Assembly: GCA_031289165.1 (NCBI GenBank)
Contig: JAITPZ010000062.1
Span: 1 to 7,107 of the forward strand
Direction: 5' to 3'
DNA from: Synergistaceae bacterium
GTDB taxonomy: Bacteria > Synergistota > Synergistia > Synergistales > Aminobacteriaceae
Length of the DNA: 7,107 bases
This document shows positions 1-5,965 of this stretch, in pieces. A model generated the notes under the pieces. It did not search any database. It saw only the letters and a program-made list of their open reading frames with translations, and had not been told where the DNA came from. Every line of letters starts with the position of its first letter. The stretch's first letter is position 1. The position numbers and the translations under genes are program-made.

Positions 1-71
1 CCGCGATTCTCCAGGGCAGGGGAGGCAAGGCGATCTATCTCGAAACCTGGGACCCGCAGGCGAAGTTCTGA
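1..71 (+). CDS. C-terminal end of an unidentified upstream protein (partial)
   Basis: The + strand frame entering the window reads 22 sense codons, ending ...GKAIYLETWDPQAKF, then TGA at 69-71. The codons are GC-rich and resemble the genes downstream, and a strong intrinsic terminator follows 26 bases later. Together these support a real gene end rather than a chance open frame. I do not recognise the family from so short a tail, so no function is given. Its terminator separates it from the kinase gene, so it is probably not in the same operon. Confidence 0.6.
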   Translation, partial: AILQGRGGKAIYLETWDPQAKF

Positions 72-97
72 GGAGAGCGCCGATTTTTGCAGTTGAA

Positions 98-133
98 CGG
101 GCCGGGGAGATTTTTTCCCCGGCCTGATTTTTT
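98..133 (+). terminator. Strong Rho-independent terminator of the upstream gene
   Basis: Bases 98-108 pair with 116-126 in an 11-bp stem. Ten pairs are Watson-Crick and one is G-U (99-125), and the core is GGCCGGGG/CCCCGGCC. The loop is 7 nt (109-115). One A and then six T (128-133) follow directly. This is the classic intrinsic terminator layout. It lies 26 bases after the stop codon at 69-71 and should insulate the kinase gene from upstream transcription. Confidence 0.92.
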
Positions 134-154
134 GACGATTTTTACGCGCAATTC

Positions 155-188
155 AGACCTGATTCTCAATTCTCAACATGGAGACCTG
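155..188 (+). repeat. Short direct repeats upstream of the kinase promoter
   Basis: ATTCTCA occurs twice head to tail at 162-168 and 169-175. AGACCTG occurs at 155-161 and again at 182-188, 27 bases apart and flanking the first pair. All of this lies just upstream of the candidate -35 box at 192. The position would suit an activator or repressor site, but no binding protein is identified, and repeats this short can arise by chance. Confidence 0.4.
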
Positions 189-191
189 GGT

Positions 192-220
192 TTGACATAT
201 CAATCTCAGCATGTTAGCCT
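192..220 (+). promoter_or_regulatory. Candidate sigma70-type promoter for the kinase-regulator pair
   Basis: A perfect -35 box TTGACA (192-197) is followed by a 17-base spacer and TAGCCT (215-220). The latter is a weak -10 box (3 of 6 matches), but it is preceded by an extended -10 TG at 212-213. Transcription would begin near 227, which leaves a leader of about 250 nt before the TTG start at 478. It lies downstream of the terminator, in AT-richer sequence, as expected. A second, poorer candidate starts at TTGATT (278-283). Confidence 0.5.
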
Positions 221-263
221 TATTCGGACGACAGGAATACTGATCTTTACTAAAAGGAAATAA

Positions 264-308
264 ATTCTAAGAATGTATTGATTCTGAATAATTGCACTTA
301 AGAATTAT
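264..308 (+). repeat. Cluster of ATTCT/AGAAT palindromes in the leader
   Basis: ATTCTAAGAAT (264-274) is a perfect interrupted palindrome. ATTCTGAAT (281-289) has ATTC/GAAT arms. AGAAT recurs at 301-305, and ATAATT (288-293) is inverted as AATTAT (303-308). The cluster lies 35-80 bases downstream of the proposed transcription start, where a repressor could act. It could equally be a by-product of local AT richness. Confidence 0.3.
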
Positions 309-396
309 CGCGCGAACCGGGCGCTTGAAAAACGTGGAGTGGAATAAACGGCCGCAGTTCCATTTTTTCACAGGGCGAGCTGTCCCGGCGAGCCTG

Positions 397-433
397 AGGG
401 CGGATGAAATGCCCTGATCGGAGGGCTCTTTCT
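397..433 (+). promoter_or_regulatory. Possible attenuator: GCCCT can pair with either of two AGGGC copies
   Basis: GCCCT (411-415) can pair upstream with AGGGC (397-401, 9-nt loop) or downstream with AGGGC (422-426, 6-nt loop). The downstream hairpin is followed by TCTTTCT (427-433), a poor U-tract. Mutually exclusive hairpins ending in a U-rich stretch are the usual shape of an attenuator. The stems are only 5 bp, so this is a weak candidate. No known riboswitch class was recognised. Confidence 0.25.
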
Positions 434-460
434 GTCCGTCATTTCGGTGATTCGACCTCC

Positions 461-470
461 GGAAGGGTGA
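461..470 (+). promoter_or_regulatory. Ribosome binding site of the kinase gene
   Basis: GGAAGGGTGA (461-470) resembles the Shine-Dalgarno consensus, and its purine core ends 10 bases before the TTG at 478. An in-frame stop at 448-450 rules out a longer protein. No ATG or GTG lies in frame between that stop and 478, so this site decides the TTG start. Confidence 0.55.
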
Positions 471-477
471 ATTCGAT

Positions 478-3400
478 TTGTCCAAAACGGGCACGGGTGG
501 AAGAATTTTCTTTGCGAGTTTCGCCTTTATGCTGATTGGCGTCGTTATCGCGTCCGTCGTCAGCGGTCTCGTGTTCGTGCAGAAAATACGCGACGACATG
601 GACAGCACGATTCGCACCGCTGTGGACGGCCTGGACAGGGAAATCGACGCCGCGATCACCCGTATCGGCAAGTTCGAAGAGTTTTTCGGCAGCACGGAGG
701 AGATAGCCCGCCTCATTTACCGGAAGGACGTTTTCTCGCTGAACAATCTGATGTTGTCGCCGCTGGAGATGTCCGTCGTCGACACCATAACCGTCACCGA
801 CGAAGCGGGGAGGATACTGAGCCGGCCGAGGAACGTCGTGGGAGATAACCAGACCGCGAGGGAGTACGTCGAAGCGGCCCTCGCGGGAAAATCGCTCATG
901 TCCATCCCCGCGAGGTCGCCGATGAAGCTGGGGGTTTTTCGCGGAGCGCCCATAATGCTGAACTCGGAGATAAGAGGCGCTGTTGTGGTCGGAGTCGATC
1001 TCGGGAAAACCTCCATGCTCACCAGGCTCTCCAACATGTACAGGGCCGAGCTGTCGCTTTTTTACGGGGACTCGAGGATCAGCACGACTCTCAGGAACGA
1101 GGAGAACCAGGAGTGGGGAATGGGGCCCGACCCCGATATCATCGAGGATGTCATCGGGAGGGGGCAGCTCCGCTTCAGCGATACCCGTCTTTGGGACGGC
1201 ACGATGCTCCGCGCCGTCTACAGGCCTTTCGTGTTCAACCATAAAATCGTGGGTATGCTCGCGGCCGGCGTTCGCACCGGCGCCCTCGAGAATGCCATAA
1301 GGGACGCGGGAGTCCGGGTGTTTTTTACCGTGCTCGCGGTCATTCTTCTCGTCGCCCCGGGAAGTTGGATGTTTTCCATGAACGTGTCGCGGCTTGCCGA
1401 GGAAAAGACAAAGCAGGAAAGATACCTCAGGCTGCTGATGAAAAGCAGCCCGGACATCATTCTCCTCTTCGATTCGGATCGAAAGTTCATCGACTGCACG
1501 GAAACCTTTCTGCGCAGGATAGGGATTGGCAGCGACGCGATATTGGGCAGGACGTTTTCGGAAGTGATGGAGGGATTGATGGTTCCCCTGGATGTGAAAC
1601 GCCTCTGCGACGCCCTCGATGAGGCCGCCAGGGAGGGGAAAACCGTGTCGCTCGAGTCCATTTTCGACCTGAGCGGAGAGGATTCTCCGCACGCCTACTC
1701 CATCCGCTTCACCCCCATGCTCGACGACGAATCGAAGACGACGGGCGTGATGGGGCTGTTTCACGACGTCAGCAGCGTCCTCCAGGCGCAGAAGGCGGAG
1801 GCCGCCTCTCATGCAAAAACCGCGTTTCTCGCGAATATGAGCCACGAGATACGCACCCCGCTCAACGCGGTCATCGGGCTGAGCGAGATCGAGCTGCTGA
1901 ACGACCTTCCGGGCGTGACCCACGAAAACATCGAAAAGATATACGCCTCCGGCTCGACGCTTCTGGGCATAATAAACGACATCCTCGACATATCGAAAAT
2001 AGAGTCGGGGAAGTTCGAGGTAACTCCGACGATCTACGACTCCGCCAGCCTCATCAGCGATACCGTCCACCTGAACATGACCCGCCTGGCGTCGAAGCCG
2101 ATAAATTTCAGGCTGGAGCTGGATGAAGATCTGCCCTCGTCGCTGTACGGCGACGAGATCCGCATGAAGCAGATATTGAACAACCTGCTTTCGAATGCCT
2201 TCAAATACACGAGGGAGGGCTCCGTTACGCTCGGGATAACCTGCCGGGTGCGGGGCAGGATCGCGGATCTGACGTACTCCGTGAGCGATACCGGAATCGG
2301 CATCAAAAAAGAGGACATGGAGAAACTGTTCTCGCAGTACAAGCAGTTCGACTCGTACGCGAACCGAAAAATCGAGGGAACGGGACTGGGCCTCTCGATC
2401 ACCAGAAGTCTCGTCGAGCTGATGGGAGGAACCATTAAGGTCCACAGCGAATACGGGAAGGGATCGACCTTCACGGTCGTCGTCCCGCAGAATATCGTCG
2501 ATTTCGCCCCGATAGGCCCTGAGACCGCCCAAAACCTGAGGTCTTTCCACATCAGGCAGAACCGCAGCGTCAACAACTTCGTTCGCAGGCGCATGACGTG
2601 GGGGAAGGTTCTGATAGTGGACGATGTCGTCACAAATCAGGAGGTGGCGCGCGGGCTGATGATGCCTTACGGCCTCACCATCCACTGCGCTTCGAGCGGC
2701 CGCGAGGCGATCGATCTGGTCAGAGAGGGTAAAATCCGATACGATATCATCTTCATGGATCATATGAGGCCGGAGATGGACGGAGTCGAGGCCGTCCGCA
2801 TCATCCGAAACGAGATAAACACGGAATACGCCCGAAGCGTGCCGATAATAGCGCTTACGGCAAACGCGCTCGCGGGAAATCAGGACATGTTCCTCCAGCG
2901 GGGTTTTCAGGCGTCTCTCTTCAAGCCCGTGGACATCGTGAAACTGGACAAACTGCTGAACGAATGGATACCCGGGCAGGGCCCGGACGGAGAGGACGCG
3001 GAGCCGTCGTACGCCGGGGTCGCTTCGACCCCTCTGGACAGCGAACTCGACGCGACGATAATGAACGCTCGAATAGACGGCATCGATCTGGCGAAGGGGC
3101 TGTCCGGTTCGGGAGATGCCGGGACATATCTGAAAATTTTGCAGTCCTACGCGACCCATATAGCCGAACTGCTCGATAAAATACGGGACGTAAGCGAAGA
3201 AACGCTTGCCGGGTACGCGATCACGATACATGGAATAAAGGGCGCGAGCCTGGGTATCTTCGCGCCCGGGGTCGGGGAGATGGCGCAAACGCTGGAAGAT
3301 GCCGCAAAACGCGGCGACCTGAACGCGGTAAAGGCCGGCAACGGCGCGTTTATCGAGGCGACGGAGGCGCTGATCCTGAACCTTCGCGCCCTGCTCGACA

Positions 3401-3669
3401 GAACGCTGAACCTGCCCGGAGATCGGGAAAGGCAGCGCCTGTCGGAGCCCGATGTCGCTCTGCTGGAGCATCTGCTGGACCGAACGAGGCATTACGATAC
3501 GAGTGGGATGGAGGCGGTCATGTCGGAGCTGGAACGCTTCTCCTATGACTCCGGGGACGAGCTGGTCGAGTGGCTCAGGAAAAAGGTGAACGACCTGGAG
3601 TACGACGAGATAGTCCGGCGACTCGCGGACAGGATCAACGCCACCCCCCGCCTGAGACGGGAGGTCTGA
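478..3669 (+). CDS. Membrane-bound hybrid sensor histidine kinase (Cache-PAS-HisKA-HATPase-REC-Hpt)
   Basis: A 1063-aa sensor kinase. TM1 spans residues about 9-33 and TM2 282-301. Between them lies an extracytoplasmic region of about 245 aa that resembles a double Cache (Cache_3-Cache_2 type) sensor. Its first half has a DEAGRIL motif and a GAVVVGVDLG strand. A linker helix with no clear HAMP leads to a PAS domain (about 318-430). HisKA has the H-box SHEIRTPLN with phosphoacceptor H456. HATPase_c has N569/N573 in the N-box, DTGIGI (604-609) and GTGLGL (634-639). The receiver domain has D715/D716, phosphoacceptor D761, T794 and K816. Hpt has HGIKG with H918. A helical tail follows (about 984-1063). 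All phosphotransfer residues are present, so a full His-Asp-His relay can be inferred. The TTG start is supported by GGAAGGGTGA and gives a sensible short cytoplasmic N-terminus; M18 lies inside TM1 and is unlikely. The output is probably the REC-HD-GYP protein 53 bases downstream. The ligand is unknown. Confidence 0.93.
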   Translation: MSKTGTGGRIFFASFAFMLIGVVIASVVSGLVFVQKIRDDMDSTIRTAVDGLDREIDAAITRIGKFEEFFGSTEEIARLIYRKDVFSLNNLMLSPLEMSVVDTITVTDEAGRILSRPRNVVGDNQTAREYVEAALAGKSLMSIPARSPMKLGVFRGAPIMLNSEIRGAVVVGVDLGKTSMLTRLSNMYRAELSLFYGDSRISTTLRNEENQEWGMGPDPDIIEDVIGRGQLRFSDTRLWDGTMLRAVYRPFVFNHKIVGMLAAGVRTGALENAIRDAGVRVFFTVLAVILLVAPGSWMFSMNVSRLAEEKTKQERYLRLLMKSSPDIILLFDSDRKFIDCTETFLRRIGIGSDAILGRTFSEVMEGLMVPLDVKRLCDALDEAAREGKTVSLESIFDLSGEDSPHAYSIRFTPMLDDESKTTGVMGLFHDVSSVLQAQKAEAASHAKTAFLANMSHEIRTPLNAVIGLSEIELLNDLPGVTHENIEKIYASGSTLLGIINDILDISKIESGKFEVTPTIYDSASLISDTVHLNMTRLASKPINFRLELDEDLPSSLYGDEIRMKQILNNLLSNAFKYTREGSVTLGITCRVRGRIADLTYSVSDTGIGIKKEDMEKLFSQYKQFDSYANRKIEGTGLGLSITRSLVELMGGTIKVHSEYGKGSTFTVVVPQNIVDFAPIGPETAQNLRSFHIRQNRSVNNFVRRRMTWGKVLIVDDVVTNQEVARGLMMPYGLTIHCASSGREAIDLVREGKIRYDIIFMDHMRPEMDGVEAVRIIRNEINTEYARSVPIIALTANALAGNQDMFLQRGFQASLFKPVDIVKLDKLLNEWIPGQGPDGEDAEPSYAGVASTPLDSELDATIMNARIDGIDLAKGLSGSGDAGTYLKILQSYATHIAELLDKIRDVSEETLAGYAITIHGIKGASLGIFAPGVGEMAQTLEDAAKRGDLNAVKAGNGAFIEATEALILNLRALLDRTLNLPGDRERQRLSEPDVALLEHLLDRTRHYDTSGMEAVMSELERFSYDSGDELVEWLRKKVNDLEYDEIVRRLADRINATPRLRREV

Positions 3670-3722
3670 GGCCCGTTTGAGATTTTGTTTTCCCCCTGCG
3701 CGAAGCGCGTGCGGGTAATTCT

Positions 3723-5822
3723 GTGAAGGGAAACAGCGCCGGAATGAAACGGATACTGCTTGTGGACGACAACGTGACGACCCTCAGACAAATCAGTACG
3801 CAGCTCTCCGGCAGCTACGACCTTTCGCTGGTAAAATCGGGGAGGGAAGCGCTGCAGTTCTGCGGGAGCGAAAAGCCCGCGCTGATCCTGTTGGACGTTG
3901 AAATGCCCGGAATGGACGGTTTCGAGACCATCACGAAGCTGAAGGAGATTCCCGGGATGGATGTCCCGGTGATATTTCTCACCGGCAACGTCGACGAGGA
4001 AACCGAGCTCCGAGCGCTTCGGCTGGGCGCGAGAGACTTCATCTTAAAACCGGTGGATAAAAATATTTTGCTGCACAGAGTAGTCCTCCACCTCCAGCTC
4101 CACGAGTTCCATACGAACCTCAGGAGCGTTATAAGAGAGCTGGAAAACAACATCGTCGTTTCGTTCGCGGAAATCATCGAATGCAGGGACAGCAACACGG
4201 GCAAGCACGTGCTGCGCACCCAGAAATATGTGGGACTTATCGGCAGGGAGCTGATCGCCAGGGGGCAGTTCGCGGACGAGCTTTCCGAGGAGACACTGGA
4301 GCTGATGGCGCGGGGCGCGCCCTTTCACGACATCGGAAAAATCGGAGTCAGCGACGTCGTTCTGTGTAAGCCCTCCGCCCTCACCGGCGAGGAATACGAG
4401 GAGGTAAAGCGTCATTCCCGGATTGGCGGGCGCGTGCTGTCGAAGATCGGCGAACACATTCCGGCGCAGCGTTATCACGATTACGCGAAAATCATGGCCG
4501 AGGGGCATCACGAAAGATTCGACGGGACGGGCTATCCGAACGGTGTCCGTGGCTGTGACATTCCGCTTTGCTGCAGGCTTCTGGCGGTCGCCAACGTCTA
4601 CGATGGCTGCGTGACCGACCGGACTTATCGGCCCGCGCTGAGCCACGACGAGGCGTGTGAAATCATTGAAAAGGGAGCCGGCTCCGAGTTCGACCCGGTG
4701 ATCGTCGACGCGTTCCGGGCGATCAGGGACAGGCTGGACGAGCCCTTTGAGCCCCGTCCGGAGCGGCTTGTGACGCCGGAGGACGTGCCGGGCTCCGGGC
4801 CGAAGGAAATACTGGCCGTTGACGATAACGTCGTGAACCTGAAACAGATAGGCTCCTGTCTCGCCGGCAGGTATGAATATACTCTCGTGACGTCCGGCGC
4901 CGAGGCGCTGTCGTTCTGCGTCCGAAACAGGCCGGACCTGATCCTGCTCGACCTGGAAATGCCGGAAATGGACGGCTTCGAAACCATCGATAAATTGAAA
5001 AAAAGCCCAGCGTTGAGCGATATTCCGGTGATATTTCTGACCGCTCACGGGGACGTCGCCACCGAGGTCAGGGGGTTTCAGTCCGGGGCGATGGATTTCA
5101 TAAAAAAACCCGTCTCGAAGAGCATATTGCTCCACAGGATAGAGTTACATCTCAGACTGTCCTCCTGGCAGTCGCACCTCGTGGAAACCGTGAGGGGAAT
5201 GTCCGACAACCTCGCCGCCTCCATTGCCGACCTGATAGAGTGCAGGGACGAAAACACCGGCGGACACGTCGTCAGGACCGGCAGGTATGTTGAGATGCTC
5301 GGACGCGAGCTTCGGACGCAGGATCTCTTCATGGACGAGCTTTCGGACACGGCGCTGGATATGATGGTCAGGTCGGCCCCGCTGCACGACATCGGGAAAA
5401 TTTCCATAAGCGATAGAATTCTTCTGAAACCGGGCCGGCTCAACGATAAGGAGTTTGCCGCGATGAAGACTCACTCGACCATTGGCGCCGAAATACTGAC
5501 CAACATGTACAGGCGGACGCCTGCCCAGAGGTACCTCGAGTACGCCAGCATGATCGCTTCCTCTCATCATGAAAGGTTCGACGGAGGGGGCTATCCCTGG
5601 GGACTCTCCGGAAACGCCATCCCTCTTTGCGGCAGGATTATGGCGGTGGCGGACGTCTATGACGCCCTCGTCAGCGACAGGGTTTACCGCGGTGCGATGA
5701 GCCGCGCGGACGCGTTCAGGATCATCATGGACGGACGCGGCACCTGGTTCGACCCTCACGTAACCGACGCCTTCGCGGCCTGCTACCCGAAATTCGTCGA
5801 AACTCCCCTTTCGCGACCCTGA
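3723..5822 (+). CDS. Response regulator with tandem REC-HD-GYP-REC-HD-GYP, cyclic-di-GMP phosphodiesterase family
   Basis: A 699-aa soluble protein made of two similar halves. REC1 (about 9-125) has D15/D16, D58, T87 and K109. HD-GYP1 (about 140-340) has H162, H202-D203, K206, H231, H262-H263 and GYP at 270-272, but N291 replaces the final Asp ligand. After a linker, REC2 has D367/D368, D410, T440 and K462. HD-GYP2 has H515, H555-D556, K559, H584, H615-H616, GYP at 623-625 and an intact D644. HD-GYP domains hydrolyse cyclic-di-GMP to pGpG or GMP at a two- or three-metal site, so HD-GYP2 looks competent and HD-GYP1 may be impaired. There is no membrane segment or DNA-binding domain. The gene lies 53 bases after the kinase with no terminator between, so it is likely co-transcribed and a phosphorelay partner. 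The GTG at 3723 has only a weak upstream GGGT. ATG 3744 (residue 8, MKRILLVDDN) follows AAGGGA by 12 bases and is an equally good start. Residue numbers here use 3723. Confidence 0.92.
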   Translation: MKGNSAGMKRILLVDDNVTTLRQISTQLSGSYDLSLVKSGREALQFCGSEKPALILLDVEMPGMDGFETITKLKEIPGMDVPVIFLTGNVDEETELRALRLGARDFILKPVDKNILLHRVVLHLQLHEFHTNLRSVIRELENNIVVSFAEIIECRDSNTGKHVLRTQKYVGLIGRELIARGQFADELSEETLELMARGAPFHDIGKIGVSDVVLCKPSALTGEEYEEVKRHSRIGGRVLSKIGEHIPAQRYHDYAKIMAEGHHERFDGTGYPNGVRGCDIPLCCRLLAVANVYDGCVTDRTYRPALSHDEACEIIEKGAGSEFDPVIVDAFRAIRDRLDEPFEPRPERLVTPEDVPGSGPKEILAVDDNVVNLKQIGSCLAGRYEYTLVTSGAEALSFCVRNRPDLILLDLEMPEMDGFETIDKLKKSPALSDIPVIFLTAHGDVATEVRGFQSGAMDFIKKPVSKSILLHRIELHLRLSSWQSHLVETVRGMSDNLAASIADLIECRDENTGGHVVRTGRYVEMLGRELRTQDLFMDELSDTALDMMVRSAPLHDIGKISISDRILLKPGRLNDKEFAAMKTHSTIGAEILTNMYRRTPAQRYLEYASMIASSHHERFDGGGYPWGLSGNAIPLCGRIMAVADVYDALVSDRVYRGAMSRADAFRIIMDGRGTWFDPHVTDAFAACYPKFVETPLSRP

Positions 5823-5848
5823 AAGCGCATTGTTTTGCATCTCCGCGG

Positions 5849-5877
5849 CATCCCGACCCTGCGCGTTCCTGTATAAT
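5849..5877 (+). promoter_or_regulatory. Candidate upstream promoter (P1) of the binding-protein gene
   Basis: A perfect TATAAT -10 box lies at 5872-5877, preceded directly by TG. The position 17 bases upstream (5849-5854, CATCCC) is a poor -35 box, so the call rests on the -10 alone. The box lies 49 bases after the stop of the HD-GYP gene. A transcript from here would have a leader of about 80 nt. Confidence 0.35.
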
Positions 5878-5897
5878 GAATGCGCACAGCGGGGGGA

Positions 5898-5926
5898 TTG
5901 CGTGTAGCTGCCGAGGCGAATATAAT
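5898..5926 (+). promoter_or_regulatory. Candidate proximal promoter (P2) of the binding-protein gene
   Basis: TTGCGT (5898-5903) is followed by a 17-base spacer and a perfect TATAAT (5921-5926). Transcription would begin near 5933, leaving about 33 nt before ATG 5966 and keeping the strong Shine-Dalgarno at 5943-5950 in the message. This is the better of the two promoter candidates in the gap, and it suggests the gene can be expressed independently of the kinase-regulator pair. Confidence 0.55.
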
Positions 5927-5942
5927 TCTGTAAAGCATTGTG

Positions 5943-5950
5943 AAGGAGGA
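5943..5950 (+). promoter_or_regulatory. Strong Shine-Dalgarno of the binding-protein gene, unusually distant from its ATG
   Basis: AAGGAGGA is a near-perfect Shine-Dalgarno, but it ends 15 bases before ATG 5966, longer than the usual 5-10. No ATG, GTG or TTG lies in frame between them. AGAG at 5954-5957 could act as a weaker, closer site. The start is fixed by the signal peptide, which begins MKKICVLLL. Confidence 0.6.
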
Positions 5951-5965
5951 AAAAGAGTCCGTATC

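Larger units (their letters stand above)
134..477 (+). other. Gene-free regulatory region and leader before the kinase gene
   Basis: These 344 bases lie between the terminator and the kinase start. No convincing gene is seen on either strand. The stretch 190-310 is clearly richer in AT than the flanking genes. It contains short direct repeats (155-188), a promoter candidate (192-220), small palindromes built on ATTCT/AGAAT (264-305), and several possible RNA hairpins between 310 and 433. If transcription starts near 227, the mRNA has a leader of about 250 nt, long enough to carry post-transcriptional control. Confidence 0.6.

Noticed and set aside
369..426. CACAGGGC followed by GGCGAGCC in the leader, reminiscent of the GEMM-I cyclic-di-GMP riboswitch, tempting because the operon encodes HD-GYP domains.
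   Set aside because: The GGGCAAACC segment, the GAAA tetraloop and its receptor, and the GGGACGCAAAGCC pattern are not present in order. The resemblance is limited to a few bases.
404..535. A 43-codon frame (ATG 404, TGA 533-535) overlapping the kinase start, as a possible leader peptide.
   Set aside because: The only purine-rich site is 3 bases from the ATG, there is no conserved feature, and over 50 bases of it overlap the kinase reading frame. It is not supportable as a gene.
1381..1430. A HAMP domain after the second membrane segment of the kinase.
   Set aside because: Only about 15-20 residues separate TM2 from the PAS domain, too few for HAMP. The sequence looks like a simple linker helix.
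439..3492. A 1017-aa open frame on the - strand covering nearly the whole kinase gene.
   Set aside because: It is antisense to a gene with clear domains and all catalytic motifs. Its translation is rich in Arg, His and Val with no recognisable domain. Long antisense frames are common opposite GC-rich genes.
3695..3715. A small hairpin (GCGC 3698-3701 with GCGC 3705-3708) between the kinase and regulator genes as a terminator.
   Set aside because: The stem is only 4-5 pairs and no T-tract follows, so readthrough into the regulator gene is expected.
4044..5135. A 363-aa open frame on the - strand inside the HD-GYP gene, with another at 5145-5840.
   Set aside because: Both are shadows of the REC-HD-GYP coding frame, without recognisable domains or start signals. 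The two occur at similar places in the two repeated halves, as expected from the duplication.
5876..5965. An upstream in-frame ATG that would lengthen the binding protein by 30 residues.
   Set aside because: It overlaps a TATAAT box, adds a hydrophilic stretch before a clear signal peptide, and ignores the strong Shine-Dalgarno at 5943-5950.
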